Shown one piece after another: positions 29,671 through 39,766 of a stretch of 64,000 nt of DNA. The position numbers and the translations under genes are program-made. The number at the start of each line of letters is the position of its first letter. Positions within the stretch are counted from its first letter, which is position 1. Origin of the DNA: Acidobacteriota bacterium (GTDB lineage: Bacteria > Acidobacteriota > Polarisedimenticolia > J045); assembly GCA_030949985.1 (NCBI GenBank), contig JAUZRX010000017.1, positions 124,001 to 188,000 of the forward strand, read 5' to 3'. The notes under the pieces are model-generated. The model had not been told where the DNA came from. It worked only from the letters and a program-made list of their open reading frames with translations, and searched no databases.

Positions 29671-30927
29671 TCAGTCGGACAGGCGCTCGATGCGGGCACC
29701 GAGGGCAGCGAGTTTTTCTTCGATGCGCTCGTAGCCACGGTCGAGATGGTAGACCCGGTGGACGAGGGTCTCGCCGCGGGCCGCCAGCCCGGCGAGAACC
29801 AGGCAGGCGGAGGCGCGCAGGTCGGAGGCGGTGACCTCGGCGCCGGTCAGGGGGGTGGGGCCTTCCACCGTTGCCAGGTTGCCGGCCAGCTCGATGGAGG
29901 CGCCCATGCGGCGCAGCTCGGGGACGTGCATGAAGCGCTGCTCGAAGATCGTCTCGCGGATGCGGCTGCTGCCGCCGGCCTGGCTCATCAGCACCATGTA
30001 CTGGGCCTGCAGGTCGGTGGGGAAGCCGGGGTAGGGCTGGGTCTCCATGTCGCGGGCGCGCAAGGGCCGACCGTTGCCGATGCGGATCCAGCCGTCGCCC
30101 ACTTCCAGGCGCAGGCCCACCTCGCCCAGGTGGGAGGTCACGGCCTCCAGGTGGGCGGGCTCCACATCTTCGAGGGTCACCCTGCCCCCGGTGATGGCGG
30201 CGGCGACCAGGTAGGTGCCGGCCTCGATGCGGTCGGGCACCACCCTGTGCTCGGCTCCGCCCAGGGCGTCGACGCCCTCGATCTCGATGGTGTCGCTGCC
30301 GGCCCCTTCGATCCGGGCGCCCATGGCGGTCAGCAGCCGGGCCAGGTCCACCACCTCCGGCTCCCGGGCGGCATTCTCGAGCACGGTGGTGCCCCGGGCC
30401 AGGCAGGCGGCCATCATCAGGTTCTCGGTGCCGGTGACCGTCACCTCGTCGAAGTGGATCCGGGCGCCGGTCAGCCGCGGGCAGACCGCCTCCACGTAGC
30501 CGTGTTCGAGGCGAATCTCCGCGCCCAGGCGCTCGAGTCCCGTGAGGTGGCGGTCGATGGGCCGCGCGCCGATGGCGCAGCCCCCGGGCAGGGAGACCCG
30601 GGCGCGACCGTGGCGGGCCAGCAGGGGGCCGAGCACCAGCACGCTGGCCCGCATCTTCCGCACCAACTCGTAGGGGGCCTCGAAGGTGCCGATCTGCTCG
30701 GTGGCCAGGGCCCAGCGGTGGCGACCGAGCCGCTCGCAGCGGGTCCCCAGTCGGCCGAGCAGGCGGATCAGCGAGTCCACGTCCCACACGTCGGGCACGT
30801 TGTCCAGCCGCACCTCGCCGCCGGTCAGCAGGCTGGCGGCCAGGCAGGGGAGGGCGGCGTTCTTCGCCCCCGAGATGCGGACCGAGCCCGACAGGGCCCT
30901 TCCGCCTTCGATGCGCAGCCTGTCCAT
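29671..30927 (-). CDS. murA: UDP-N-acetylglucosamine 1-carboxyvinyltransferase
   Basis: MurA transfers enolpyruvate from PEP to UDP-GlcNAc, the first committed step of peptidoglycan synthesis in the cytosol. The 418 residues have the usual length and all landmarks: [10 protein letters not shown] with Lys22, the catalytic Cys117 in [16 protein letters not shown] (the residue attacked by fosfomycin), [29 protein letters not shown] and [13 protein letters not shown]. It is transcribed divergently from serS, sharing a 112-base intergenic region, and converges on the SEC-C gene. Confidence 0.97.
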   Translation of the reverse strand: MDRLRIEGGRALSGSVRISGAKNAALPCLAASLLTGGEVRLDNVPDVWDVDSLIRLLGRLGTRCERLGRHRWALATEQIGTFEAPYELVRKMRASVLVLGPLLARHGRARVSLPGGCAIGARPIDRHLTGLERLGAEIRLEHGYVEAVCPRLTGARIHFDEVTVTGTENLMMAACLARGTTVLENAAREPEVVDLARLLTAMGARIEGAGSDTIEIEGVDALGGAEHRVVPDRIEAGTYLVAAAITGGRVTLEDVEPAHLEAVTSHLGEVGLRLEVGDGWIRIGNGRPLRARDMETQPYPGFPTDLQAQYMVLMSQAGGSSRIRETIFEQRFMHVPELRRMGASIELAGNLATVEGPTPLTGAEVTASDLRASACLVLAGLAARGETLVHRVYHLDRGYERIEEKLAALGARIERLSD

Positions 30928-31039
30928 GGGAGCTTCCTTGGTGAAGTCATCAGCGGGACCCCATTAGAGCATGGGAGCAGCCCAGGCGGTAGAATCGCGG
31001 CCACCATCAGCCATCGGCCGTCAGGCGGGAGAAGAAGGC

Positions 31040-32308
31040 ATGCTCGATCTGAAATACGTCCTCGGACACCTCGACGAGGTTCGCCGTGCCCTCGAGCGAC
31101 GGGGCGGGAGCGTGGACCTCGAGCCCCTGCGCCGGCTCGACGAGCAGCGCAAGGCGACGATCCTCGAAGTCGAGCAGCTCAAGGCCCGCCGCAACGAGGT
31201 CTCCCGCCGGATCGGCGCGATGATCAAGGCCGGCGAGGACGCCAGCGCCGTGCGGGAGGAGACTCGCCGCATCGGCGAGACCATCAAGGCCCTCGACGAG
31301 CGCCAGAAACAGCTCGAGGCGGAACTGGGCGCCCTGTTGATGACCCTGCCCAACCTGCCCCACGAGAGCTGCCCCCTGGGTGCCGACGAGAGCAGCAACC
31401 GGGAGGAGAAGGTCTGGGGCCGGCGGCCGGAATTCGACTTCGAGGTGCGGGATCACGTGGAGATCGGCGAGATCTGCGGGATCCTCGATTTCGAGAGGGC
31501 GGCCAAGATCACCGGCGCGCGCTTCGCCGTGCTCTCGGGCCAGGCGGCGCGTCTCGAGCGGGCTCTGATCTCCTTCATGCTCGACCTGCACACGGGGAAG
31601 CACGGTTACCGGGAGTTGCTGCCCCCCTTCATCGTCAATCGCAAGGCCCTCGAGGGTACCGGCCAGTTGCCCAAGTTCGAGGAGGACCTCTTCCGCCTGC
31701 AGCAGCCGGACCAGTGGTTCCTCGCTCCCACCGCGGAAGTTCCCGTGACCAACCTCCACGCGGGGGAGATACTCGACGAGAGCGACTTGCCTCGGCGCTA
31801 CGCGGCCTACACTCCCTGCTTCCGGGCCGAGGCCGGTTCCCACGGCCGCGACGTGCGGGGATTGATCCGCCAGCACCAGTTCGACAAGGTGGAGCTGGTG
31901 ACCTTCTGCCGCCCCGAGGAGTCCTACGAAATGCTCGAGCAGCTCACCGGCCACGCCTGCCGGGTGCTCGAAAGGCTCGGCCTGCACTATCGCCTGGTCA
32001 CCCTCTGCACCGGCGACCTGGGCTTCTCCGCGGCGAAGACCTACGACCTGGAGGTCTGGCTGCCCTCGCAGAACACTTTCCGGGAGATCTCCTCCTGCTC
32101 CAACTTCGAGGACTTCCAGGCTCGCCGGGCCGGCATCCGCTACCGGCCGGAGGCGGGCGGCAAACCCCGCTTCGTGCACACCCTCAACGGCTCGGGCCTG
32201 GCGGTGGGACGGACCCTGCTGGCGATCCTGGAGAACTACCAGAACGAAGACGGCACCTTCCGCGTCCCCGAGGCCCTCGAGCCCTACATGCACTCCCGCA
32301 TTCCCTGA
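31040..32308 (+). CDS. serS: Seryl-tRNA synthetase
   Basis: A 422-residue class II synthetase. The N-terminal arm is a long antiparallel coiled coil (about residues 25-110: [20 protein letters not shown]) that grips the long variable arm of tRNA-Ser. Motif 2 is [20 protein letters not shown] followed by FDKVE; motif 3 is [20 protein letters not shown]. The start ATG 31040 ([20 protein letters not shown]) was chosen over an upstream in-frame ATG because the family begins here and GGGAGAAG precedes it. A TAGAAT at 30990 may be its -10 box. Confidence 0.97.
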   Translation: MLDLKYVLGHLDEVRRALERRGGSVDLEPLRRLDEQRKATILEVEQLKARRNEVSRRIGAMIKAGEDASAVREETRRIGETIKALDERQKQLEAELGALLMTLPNLPHESCPLGADESSNREEKVWGRRPEFDFEVRDHVEIGEICGILDFERAAKITGARFAVLSGQAARLERALISFMLDLHTGKHGYRELLPPFIVNRKALEGTGQLPKFEEDLFRLQQPDQWFLAPTAEVPVTNLHAGEILDESDLPRRYAAYTPCFRAEAGSHGRDVRGLIRQHQFDKVELVTFCRPEESYEMLEQLTGHACRVLERLGLHYRLVTLCTGDLGFSAAKTYDLEVWLPSQNTFREISSCSNFEDFQARRAGIRYRPEAGGKPRFVHTLNGSGLAVGRTLLAILENYQNEDGTFRVPEALEPYMHSRIP

Positions 32309-32350
32309 GTCTGGACGTCGCCCGAGCCCCGTGCGGGACACCGACGGCGG

Positions 32351-32379
32351 TTGTCCGGCCGATTCGTGCCGCGTATACT
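32351..32379 (+). promoter_or_regulatory. Housekeeping-type promoter of the VWFA-like gene
   Basis: TTGTCC at 32351-32356 and TATACT at 32374-32379 are separated by the ideal 17 bases. Initiation near 32386 leaves a 26-base leader before ATG 32412 with its GGGGGGAAG site. It separates this gene from serS. Confidence 0.65.
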
Positions 32380-32411
32380 CCAGCCTGGAAGACGATCGCG
32401 GGGGGAAGACG

Positions 32412-34667
32412 ATGAGCCCATGCGCTAGCAGTGGACGGCCCGGATTCGGGATCTTCCGAATCGGTGCCAGCGGTGGGGTCTGTGCAGAAAAGCGCGGTGG
32501 AGTGTGGGCCCGCGCGCTGCGCTGGGTCGCGCCACGATCGGGCTCGTCTCCGGCCGCATTGCTGGCGACGGCGATCCTCGTGGCGGGGTCTGCCACGGGT
32601 TCCTGGGCTCTCGGAGGCGAGAGCCGGCCGGTCCCCTCCGGCGAGGTCCTGCCGTCGGGCAAGCGGGAGGATGTCGAGGTGCGACTGGTGCAGGTCGACA
32701 TCTCCGTCCTCCCTCCGGGATCGAAGACTCACGCTTCGGTTCCCGGACTGAGTCTCGAGCACTTCGAGGTCTGGCTCGACGGCAAGCGGCTCGACGACAA
32801 GCCGGACAGCGGGCTGATCTTCGATACCCTCTGTGCCCAGGCGGAAGGTCAGGGGGAAAGGCCTCCGGCTACCACGCAGGCGGTCGAGGAGCGGGAACGG
32901 CGAATCATCGCCGTCGTGGACTTCAACTACCTCGATGCGCGCGGCCGGTTTCGGGTCGCCGAGGCGATCGAGAAGGTCGCTGAAAAGGCGGGGAAGGGAC
33001 CAGAGGTCTACAAGGTCTACGGCCTGACCCGACAGGTTTACGAGCTGACATCCGGCTTCACTCGGGACCCGCAAGTGCTCGGCCGGGTCGCAGACGCGAT
33101 TCGGGTTACCTCTCACCGCGCGACGCACAGTCGCGAGATTCCAGGCGTGTTCGTCTTCGCCCGGCCGACAAGGTCGGACGGTAGCCTTGTCTATCGCGAC
33201 CGGCCCGCCGAGTCGGCTCTCGAAGCGGCGCTCGGGATCTCGGATCAGTTTCTCGACGCTGTCTCTTCCTACGACCCGGGGGCTAGCGTGGCTGCGCTGG
33301 AGGCGATCCTCCGGGCCAACAGCGCCTGGCAGGGCCGCCAGGTGGCGATCCTGTTCACCGGCGAGGGATTTCGCATGGTGCGGGAGGAGAGGATCGCCTT
33401 TGTGGCGCGGGGTCTGAAAGAGATGTTCCGCCATGGTTTTACCGTGTGGACGGTCGACGCAGAAGGTCTGTCCCGAAGGGAGGCCTCGCGCTCGAGGCTG
33501 CTGTCGATGATCGCCCGGGAGAGCGGCGGAGATTCGATTCGCTACACGGGCCATCTCGATGCAGCCTTCCGCGGTGCTTCCGAGCAGCTCTCCTGCTACT
33601 ACTTGCTGAGCGTGCCGGTGGCCATCGAGCCGGGAACCAGCCGCCGGCACTTTCTGAACGTCAAGGTCGACACGGTCAAGCATCCGGAACTCTGGGGCCA
33701 CCGGATCATCGCCGCGGACCAGGTGCAGGCAGTGGACAAGATCACCCGGCGCCGCAGCCAACGGATGGCAGCGCTCTTCTCTCCCCTGGACTTCGACACT
33801 CCTCCGGTCGACCTCCTCGTCTCCTATCCGGTCGTTCGTGGGGACGAGCGGGTGCTTCCAGTGTCGCTGCGGGTTCCCCTCGCCGCCCTCGACTGGACGG
33901 CGTCCGACAAGGGTGTTCAGGCCAGCGTACTGGTCGACCTGATCGTCGAGCGAGATACCGGCCGTGGCACCGAGCTGGTGTGCAAGATCGGCCCGGAAGA
34001 CCTCAACCGGCTGGATTTCCAGCTTCGCCGGAAACCGAGGGAGGATCAGGGAGCCGACCTCGTTTTCGAACTGTCCTGTCCCCTGTCGAAGGACGGGTTC
34101 TATACCGCGCGAGGTGTCGTCACCGATCTGGCAAGCTACTCCTTGGGAGCGGGGATCAGTGCCGTGCAGACCGTCGGTTCCCTGGGGGAGGAGTGGAGCG
34201 TTCCCGTGGCGCGAGTCGAGGCGAGTTCCGGAAAGGACTTCGTCTGGCGCCCGGGAACGAAGACCGTCCGGCGAGACAAGGGGCGCGCGAGTTGGCGCAG
34301 CGTCGCGCCGGGGCAGCAGGTCGCGCCGGGGGACAGGGTGGGCCTGCGGCACGTGATCTGCGGCCCCGATCGTTCCAAGGCGCCGGAGCGCTTCCGGCAC
34401 TTTCTGTTGCGGATTGTCGACCCGGCCACGAGGGAGGTCCAGACGGCGTTCACTCCCGAGGCGGTGCAGGTCCTCGGCGGGGAGGTGGAGGGGCCGTTCT
34501 GCGCCGCCGCGACCGTCATGATTCCCGAATACAGCCTGCCCCCGGGGCGCTACGAGTGGCTGATCACCGAAGCGGACTTCGACCCCGGGCGCGCTGCCCC
34601 AGGGCCCGATGCCCAGGAGGGAAGCGGGCAGATCGTCGAGCGAGTTTCCTTCACGGTCGGCCGCTGA
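32412..34667 (+). CDS. VWFA-related exported protein of acidobacterial type, degenerate metal site
   Basis: A 751-residue protein. A long basic N-terminal region precedes a hydrophobic segment (about residues 48-68: SPAALLATAILVAGSATGSW) acting as signal or anchor. A VWA-like domain follows (VEVRLVQVDISVLPPG, RRIIAVVDFNYLDARGRFRV, VAILFTGEGFRMVREERIAF, VWTVDAEGLSRREAS), as in proteins expanded in Acidobacteriota. The MIDAS motif DxSxS is replaced by DFNYL, so metal binding is doubtful. The C-terminal 350 residues are beta-rich. Start ATG 32412 has the ribosome site. Role unknown; probably an envelope binding protein. Confidence 0.75.
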   Translation: MSPCASSGRPGFGIFRIGASGGVCAEKRGGVWARALRWVAPRSGSSPAALLATAILVAGSATGSWALGGESRPVPSGEVLPSGKREDVEVRLVQVDISVLPPGSKTHASVPGLSLEHFEVWLDGKRLDDKPDSGLIFDTLCAQAEGQGERPPATTQAVEERERRIIAVVDFNYLDARGRFRVAEAIEKVAEKAGKGPEVYKVYGLTRQVYELTSGFTRDPQVLGRVADAIRVTSHRATHSREIPGVFVFARPTRSDGSLVYRDRPAESALEAALGISDQFLDAVSSYDPGASVAALEAILRANSAWQGRQVAILFTGEGFRMVREERIAFVARGLKEMFRHGFTVWTVDAEGLSRREASRSRLLSMIARESGGDSIRYTGHLDAAFRGASEQLSCYYLLSVPVAIEPGTSRRHFLNVKVDTVKHPELWGHRIIAADQVQAVDKITRRRSQRMAALFSPLDFDTPPVDLLVSYPVVRGDERVLPVSLRVPLAALDWTASDKGVQASVLVDLIVERDTGRGTELVCKIGPEDLNRLDFQLRRKPREDQGADLVFELSCPLSKDGFYTARGVVTDLASYSLGAGISAVQTVGSLGEEWSVPVARVEASSGKDFVWRPGTKTVRRDKGRASWRSVAPGQQVAPGDRVGLRHVICGPDRSKAPERFRHFLLRIVDPATREVQTAFTPEAVQVLGGEVEGPFCAAATVMIPEYSLPPGRYEWLITEADFDPGRAAPGPDAQEGSGQIVERVSFTVGR

Positions 34668-34742
34668 GGCCCGGGACCCGAGGCCCTCTGCCCGTTCCGC
34701 CACGCGCGGCCCGGGGAGGGATCGCTTCGCTCACCACGGCCC

Positions 34743-36125
34743 CTACCCGTTCCCCGCGGGAGCGGGGGCACCGGTGGTGGCGGCCTTGAGGGCCAGGCCG
34801 ATGATGCCGAGGATCAGGTCCGCGAACTCGCGCTCCTCGGCGCCCAGGTCGCGGCTGCGGCGGCCGGTGTAGAGCAGGAAGACCAGGGGCACCCGGCTGA
34901 CTCCCACCAGGGGCAGGGCCATCACCGAGCGCAGCTCCTCGACGGCGGGGTGGGGCTGCCCGAAGAGCAACTCCCCCTGGATGTCGTGGCAGATCAGCGG
35001 TTCGGCGCGGGTGACGATGCTGGCCGCCACCGAGCCGACTCCCGGGACCTCGATACTGTTGAGCGGATCCCGCGGCACGCCCACCACCGCCACCTCCGAG
35101 GCGGGCTTGCCGTTGCCCGCGGGAGCCAGGACCGACCCTGCGACCAGGTCCAGACCGGCAACCAGGGTGGACAGAGCGATCCGGCACAGGCTCCGCGGCT
35201 CCGAGGTGACCTGGGCGATCTGCAGCATGCGGCCCAGGGCCTTACGCTCCCGGCGCATGCGGGAGAGCACCGCTTCCTCGGCCCCGGCGGTCACCGCGAG
35301 CTGCTCGGAGATCGCCAGGTTGGCCTGCACCGCTTCCGAGAGCAGGTCATCGAGGCCCAGGATGCTACGGGCGGGCCCCTCGGCGGGGTCCGTCCCCGCG
35401 GGGGTAGTGTGGTGCACGTGGGTGATCGACGGCGGCTCCACCTCGGGGACGGTTTTCACCGCTTCCCTGACCACGAAGGGGTCGAGGAGCTTGCGGATCC
35501 GCTCGCGCATCTCCTTGCGCGCCGCCGGGTCGCCGCCGCCGCGGCCCTGGGAGGAGACGGTCTCGAGGGTCAGGATGGCGATCTCCCGGAAGGTCTCGAT
35601 CACTCCCTGGCCCACCGTGGCCACGGCCTCGAGGGCCGGCACCCGGCGCCAGTTGAGCTCCGCTTCCATTTTCTCCGGCGGCATCACGCCGGGGAGGTCC
35701 CGCTTGTTCCACTGGAAGACCAGGGGGATGGTGGCGGGGTCGAGGCCGTTGTCCTGCAGGTTGTTCTTCAGGTAGCGCACCATGCGCGCGTTTTCCGCTG
35801 CCTGGGAAGGCTGGGAGTCGGCGACGAAGACGATGCCGTCGGCGCCGGCCAGCACCTGCTTGCGGGTGGTGTCGTACTGGATCTGTCCCGGGACCGTGTA
35901 GAGCTTGAGGCGCACGTCGAGGCCGTAGATGCGTCCGAGGTCGAAGGGCAGCAGGTCGAAGAACAGGGTCCGGTCTTGTTCGGTGCGCAGGGAGACCATC
36001 GGCTGCTTGCGATCCGGGTCCGTCAGACGATGGATCGTCTCGAGGTTCGTCGTCTTTCCCGAAAGCCCCGGGCCGTAGTAGACGATCTTGACGTAAAGGG
36101 CCTTTTCTGAGCTACTGAGCTGCAT
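34743..36125 (-). CDS. MglA-like small GTPase fused to a GAF-like sensor domain
   Basis: A 460-residue cytosolic protein. Residues 1-195 are an MglA-type Ras-like GTPase: P-loop GPGLSGKTT at 18-26, switch region [21 protein letters not shown]3-like [12 protein letters not shown] and G4 QWNKRDLP. A charged linker with a long helix follows (about 195-300). The last 160 residues look like a GAF domain ([40 protein letters not shown]). MglA proteins set cell polarity and switch with an MglB partner, which is not seen here. The fusion suggests the switch reads a ligand or redox signal. Start ATG 36125. It is divergent from the DnaJ-like gene. Confidence 0.82.
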   Translation of the reverse strand: MQLSSSEKALYVKIVYYGPGLSGKTTNLETIHRLTDPDRKQPMVSLRTEQDRTLFFDLLPFDLGRIYGLDVRLKLYTVPGQIQYDTTRKQVLAGADGIVFVADSQPSQAAENARMVRYLKNNLQDNGLDPATIPLVFQWNKRDLPGVMPPEKMEAELNWRRVPALEAVATVGQGVIETFREIAILTLETVSSQGRGGGDPAARKEMRERIRKLLDPFVVREAVKTVPEVEPPSITHVHHTTPAGTDPAEGPARSILGLDDLLSEAVQANLAISEQLAVTAGAEEAVLSRMRRERKALGRMLQIAQVTSEPRSLCRIALSTLVAGLDLVAGSVLAPAGNGKPASEVAVVGVPRDPLNSIEVPGVGSVAASIVTRAEPLICHDIQGELLFGQPHPAVEELRSVMALPLVGVSRVPLVFLLYTGRRSRDLGAEEREFADLILGIIGLALKAATTGAPAPAGNG

Positions 36126-36299
36126 GGCCTTCCCTTGCGAAGCCCTGCACTCCGCCTGCCCATCTCTCTTCGGCCCGGGCGGCGGTTTCCTGAAGCACGA
36201 GGCCTTGACCAGGGCGGGAAAAGATCCGATGAGCAGGGGGCGCTTCCGGCCCCTCGGCCAGATGTTTCGGAGAGCTCCCAACAGAAAGGAACCAGCCCG

Positions 36300-37253
36300 G
36301 TGAGCGTGACCTACAAGGACTACTACGCGATCCTCGGCGTCGATCGCGGGGCCAGTGCGGAGGAGATCAAGAAGGCCTACCGGCGCCTGGCCCGGGAGCT
36401 GCATCCCGACGTCAATCCTTCGCCCGAGGCCCAGGCCCGCTTTCAGGAGATCAACGAGGCCCACGAGGTGCTCTCCGATCCGGAAAAGCGCCGGCGCTAC
36501 GATCAGCTCGGGGCCAACTGGCAGAACGGTATGCCCTTCGAGGGGATGGCCGGAGGCGGTCCCTTTGCCGGTGGGATCAACATCGAGGACTTGCTCCGTG
36601 GCGCCGGCCGCACAGGAGGCCACGCACGCAGCGGCGGTTTCTCCGACTTCTTCGAGATGCTCTTCGGGGACCTGGGTTCGGCCTTCGGCGGCTTTGCGGC
36701 GGATCCCCGGGGCCAGCCCGCGGGCCTCGATCTGGAAACCGAGGTGGCGTTCACTGTCGCCGACCTGCTGCGGGGGGGCAAGCGGCGCATCACCGTGCGC
36801 ACCCCGGGGCCCCAGGGCACGCGCAAGACCCTGACCGTCAACCTCCCACCCGGCCTGCGGCCGGGGCAGAAGATCCGCCTCGCCGGGCAGGGGCTGGCCG
36901 GGCCGGGCGGCCGCCGGGGCGATTTGCTGCTGGCGGTCAAGCTGCGGCCCACCGCGGACCTGGAGATCGACGGCGACGACCTGCTGCTGGATGTCGACCT
37001 GCCCGCCCCCATCGCCGTGGTGGGGGGCGAGTGGCCGGTGGACCTGCCGGACGGGACCGTGAAGATCCGCATTCCCGCCGGCAGCCGCCAGGGCCGTGTG
37101 CTGCGGATCCGGGGGCGAGGGTTGACGCGCCGGGATGGGGGCCGGGGGGATGCCAGGGTGCGGCTGAACCTGGTCGTGCCGCGCCAGCCCAGCGAGGAAG
37201 AACGCCGGCTCTACCGGCGCCTGGCGGAGCTGGCCCGGGAAACGGGCGGCTGA
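36300..37253 (+). CDS. CbpA-like J-domain chaperone
   Basis: A 317-residue DnaJ-family co-chaperone without the cysteine zinc fingers, hence the CbpA/DnaJ class B type. The J domain ([20 protein letters not shown], then HPD at 35-37) stimulates DnaK. A Gly/Phe linker covers about residues 75-130. Two C-terminal client-binding domains follow ([40 protein letters not shown]). The start is GTG 36300; the frame extends upstream but the family begins at this codon. No dnaK or grpE is adjacent. Confidence 0.9.
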   Translation: MSVTYKDYYAILGVDRGASAEEIKKAYRRLARELHPDVNPSPEAQARFQEINEAHEVLSDPEKRRRYDQLGANWQNGMPFEGMAGGGPFAGGINIEDLLRGAGRTGGHARSGGFSDFFEMLFGDLGSAFGGFAADPRGQPAGLDLETEVAFTVADLLRGGKRRITVRTPGPQGTRKTLTVNLPPGLRPGQKIRLAGQGLAGPGGRRGDLLLAVKLRPTADLEIDGDDLLLDVDLPAPIAVVGGEWPVDLPDGTVKIRIPAGSRQGRVLRIRGRGLTRRDGGRGDARVRLNLVVPRQPSEEERRLYRRLAELARETGG

Positions 37254-37347
37254 ACGTCGTCCCGGCCCGGCAGAGCGCCTACAATGGGGCCCGCCGCCGG
37301 GCGCGTCACATCATGGCGCGAGCAGCCGGCGGCGGGGAGGAAAACCC

Positions 37348-38073
37348 TTGACCGAGTCCCAGAGCGCTCCCCCGAAAACCCGCGAGCGCCTGATCGTCGC
37401 CCTTGATCTGCCCAGCGCCGCGCAGGCTCTGGAACTCGTCGATCGACTCGGCGAGAGCGTGTCCTTCTACAAGATGGGCCTGCAGCTCTTCATGGCGGGG
37501 GGCTACTTCGAGCTGATCGACGAGCTGCGCGGGCGGGGCAAGAAGGTCTTCGCCGATCTCAAGTTTTTCGACGTGCCGGCGACGGTGTCGAGCGCCGTCG
37601 AGCAACTCGTCGATCGCGGGGTGGACTTCACCACGGTCCACGGCAACGACGCCATCCTCGAGGCCGCCGGCCGTGTGCCCCGTGGCGAGCTGAAGATCCT
37701 GGCCGTGACCGTGCTGACCAGTCTCGACCGGGGCGATCTCGACGACCTGGGTTTCGACTGCGACGTGGGAGAACTGGTGCTCTCCCGGGCCCGGCGGGCT
37801 GTGGAGAAGGGCTGCGACGGCGTGGTCGCCTCGGGCCAGGAAGCCCAGCGCCTGCGCCAGGCCCTGGGCCGGCGCCTGCTGATCGTCACCCCGGGTATCC
37901 GCCCGGTGGAGAATCGCCCCGTCGACGATCAGAAGCGGGTGGTGACCGTGGAAGACGCCTTTCGCTTCGGTGCCGACCACATCGTCGTCGGCCGTCCGAT
38001 CCGCTCGGCCCCCGACCCCCGGGCGGCGGCCGAGGCGATCCAGCGTCAGATCGCGGCGGTGGTCGGGAATTGA
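37348..38073 (+). CDS. pyrF: Orotidine 5'-phosphate decarboxylase
   Basis: Converts OMP to UMP, the last step of pyrimidine synthesis. The 241-residue TIM barrel shows LIVALDLPSAAQALELVDRL, KMGLQLF, the catalytic KKVFADLKFFDVP (Asp-Lys-Asp array) and the phosphate-binding end IVTPGIRPV with DHIVVGRPI. The start is TTG 37348 after GGGGAGG. PyrE, which makes its substrate, lies at the far end of the window and not in this operon. Confidence 0.96.
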   Translation: MTESQSAPPKTRERLIVALDLPSAAQALELVDRLGESVSFYKMGLQLFMAGGYFELIDELRGRGKKVFADLKFFDVPATVSSAVEQLVDRGVDFTTVHGNDAILEAAGRVPRGELKILAVTVLTSLDRGDLDDLGFDCDVGELVLSRARRAVEKGCDGVVASGQEAQRLRQALGRRLLIVTPGIRPVENRPVDDQKRVVTVEDAFRFGADHIVVGRPIRSAPDPRAAAEAIQRQIAAVVGN

Positions 38074-38133
38074 CTCCGTGGACCGCCGCCGGAACCGGTT
38101 GTCCATCGCAGCGGCGCCGCTGCCGGGTGGGTC

Positions 38134-38499
38134 ATGACTGATCCGCTCCAGGCCAGGGCTGTTGCCCGGGCGCTGCTCGCCCTGTGCCTTTTTGCCGGCA
38201 CAGTCGTGGTGATCCTGCTGGCCTTCCATGGCGATCTGGACGTCATGCCCACGGGCTTGCTCGCCCTGCTGGCTCTGGCCGCCCTGCGCCAGCTTCCGGC
38301 CGGCTCCCGCGCCGCCGGGTGGTGGGTCGCCGTGTGGGCTGCGGCGACGCTGATCGTGGTGGGCCGCTCTCCCCTTTCCGAGTCCCTGTTGGGCCTGTCA
38401 CGGGTCCGCCTGGCCCTGATGGGCGGCGTGGCCTACCTGGGCCTGGCGTTGACGGCTTTCTGGGCTTGCCGGGGCGCAGGTCGGGAGGGGACCGAATGA
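38134..38499 (+). CDS. Small membrane protein of unknown function
   Basis: A 121-residue protein with about four hydrophobic segments (ALLALCLFAGTVVVILLAFH; GLLALLALAALRQL; AAGWWVAVWAAATLIVVG; LALMGGVAYLGLALTAFWAC). Its stop overlaps the start of the site-2 protease-like gene (ATGA), so the two are coupled and may interact in the inner membrane. No family recognised. Confidence 0.7.
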   Translation: MTDPLQARAVARALLALCLFAGTVVVILLAFHGDLDVMPTGLLALLALAALRQLPAGSRAAGWWVAVWAAATLIVVGRSPLSESLLGLSRVRLALMGGVAYLGLALTAFWACRGAGREGTE

Positions 38500-39209
38500 C
38501 CCTCGCAGACCTGGACATCGTCGGACTTGCCCTGTGGATGGTGGCCTTCCTGCTCTCCACCACGTGCCACGAAGCCGGCCACGCCCTGGCGGGGCTGTGG
38601 GGCGGGGACAGCACCGCCTACCGGGCCGGGCAGGTGACTCTCAACCCGTGGCCCCACATCCGTCGCGAACCCTTCGGCATGGTGTTCGTCCCGCTCATCT
38701 CCTTCGCCTGGCAGGGCTTCATGATCGGCTGGGCCTCGGCGCCCTACGACCCGCGCTGGGCCGGGCGTCACCCCCGGCGGGCCGGGTTGATGGCCGCCGC
38801 CGGTCCCGCCGCCAACCTGCTGCTCTTGTTGCTGGCCATCGGCGCGATTCGCCTGATGGTGGCCACGGGAGTCGGGTCGGCTCCCGAGATGGTGCGCATG
38901 GACACCCTGGTGCGCATCGCCTCCGCCGATCCTCTGATGACGGCCCTGGCTCGCTTTCTGAGCATTCTCACCATGCTCAACGGCCTGCTGCTCTTCTTCA
39001 ACCTGATACCGGTCCCGCCGCTCGACGGGGCGGCGATCATTGAAGGGTTGGTGGGTGGCGGCCCGGCACGGATGATGCGCCTGTTCCGCACCCTGCCCAT
39101 GGCGGGACTGCTGGGCATCATCATCGCCTGGCAGCTCTTCGACTTTTTCGCCCCCTGGATCTTCGGCGGCATCCTCGCCGCGTTGTACCCGGGGGTCGGT
39201 TACTCCTGA
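38496..39209 (+). CDS. Site-2 protease-like M50 membrane metallopeptidase
   Basis: A 237-residue intramembrane zinc protease. The active site helix carries HEAGH at residues 25-29 (FLLSTTCHEAGHALAGLWGG). The third ligand lies in NLIPVPPLDGAAIIEGL near residue 180. Five or six membrane helices are evident and no PDZ domain is present, as in the compact M50 family of FtsH-independent rhomboid-like neighbours often labelled site-2 protease family. It probably clips membrane-bound substrates. The substrate is unknown; the coupled small membrane protein is a candidate partner. Confidence 0.85.
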   Translation: MTLADLDIVGLALWMVAFLLSTTCHEAGHALAGLWGGDSTAYRAGQVTLNPWPHIRREPFGMVFVPLISFAWQGFMIGWASAPYDPRWAGRHPRRAGLMAAAGPAANLLLLLLAIGAIRLMVATGVGSAPEMVRMDTLVRIASADPLMTALARFLSILTMLNGLLLFFNLIPVPPLDGAAIIEGLVGGGPARMMRLFRTLPMAGLLGIIIAWQLFDFFAPWIFGGILAALYPGVGYS

Positions 39210-39217
39210 GGGCGCCG

Positions 39218-39766
39218 ATGCCGGATCGCGCGTGGACATTTCTCTCCCGACGCCTGGTGACCGATGAGGGCATCTTTCGCCTCTACCGCGATCGCTTCCG
39301 CCTCGAGGGATGCGAGGGCGAGCGGGATTTCGTCGTCCTCGACGGCCCGGCCTGGGTCAACGTGATCCCCCTGACCGCCGACGGGGAGGTGGTGCTGATC
39401 CGCCAGTTCCGCCACGGGCTGCGGCACTCGACGGTGGAGATCCCCGGGGGCCTGGTGGACCCCGGCGAGAGTCCCGGGCAGGCCGCCCTGCGCGAGCTGG
39501 CCGAGGAGACCGGCTACCGGGCCGAGGTGGTGGAACCCCTGGGCGCCGTCGCTCCCAACCCGGCGATTCAGAGCAACCTCTGCCACTGTTTCGTGGCGCG
39601 GAACGTGCGGAAAGCGGGTCCGGCGCGACCCGATCGCTGGGAGCGGATCGATGTCTTGCGGCGCCCGCTCGAGGAGATCCCCGGGATGATCGCCCGGGGC
39701 GAGATCGTCCACGCCCTGGTGGTGGCGGCCTTCGGCCTGCTCAGTCGTTTCGGCAGCGGACGATGA
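39218..39766 (+). CDS. Nudix hydrolase, ADP-ribose pyrophosphatase-like
   Basis: A 182-residue Nudix enzyme. The box GLVDPGESPGQAALRELAEE with TGY (about residues 78-100) fits GX5EX7REUXEEXGU fully. The preceding VNVIPLTADGEVVLIRQFRH and the downstream PNPAIQSNLCHCFVA resemble ADP-ribose pyrophosphatases, which break ADP-ribose into AMP and ribose phosphate. Its stop overlaps the start of the dihydrouridine synthase gene. Confidence 0.9.
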   Translation: MPDRAWTFLSRRLVTDEGIFRLYRDRFRLEGCEGERDFVVLDGPAWVNVIPLTADGEVVLIRQFRHGLRHSTVEIPGGLVDPGESPGQAALRELAEETGYRAEVVEPLGAVAPNPAIQSNLCHCFVARNVRKAGPARPDRWERIDVLRRPLEEIPGMIARGEIVHALVVAAFGLLSRFGSGR

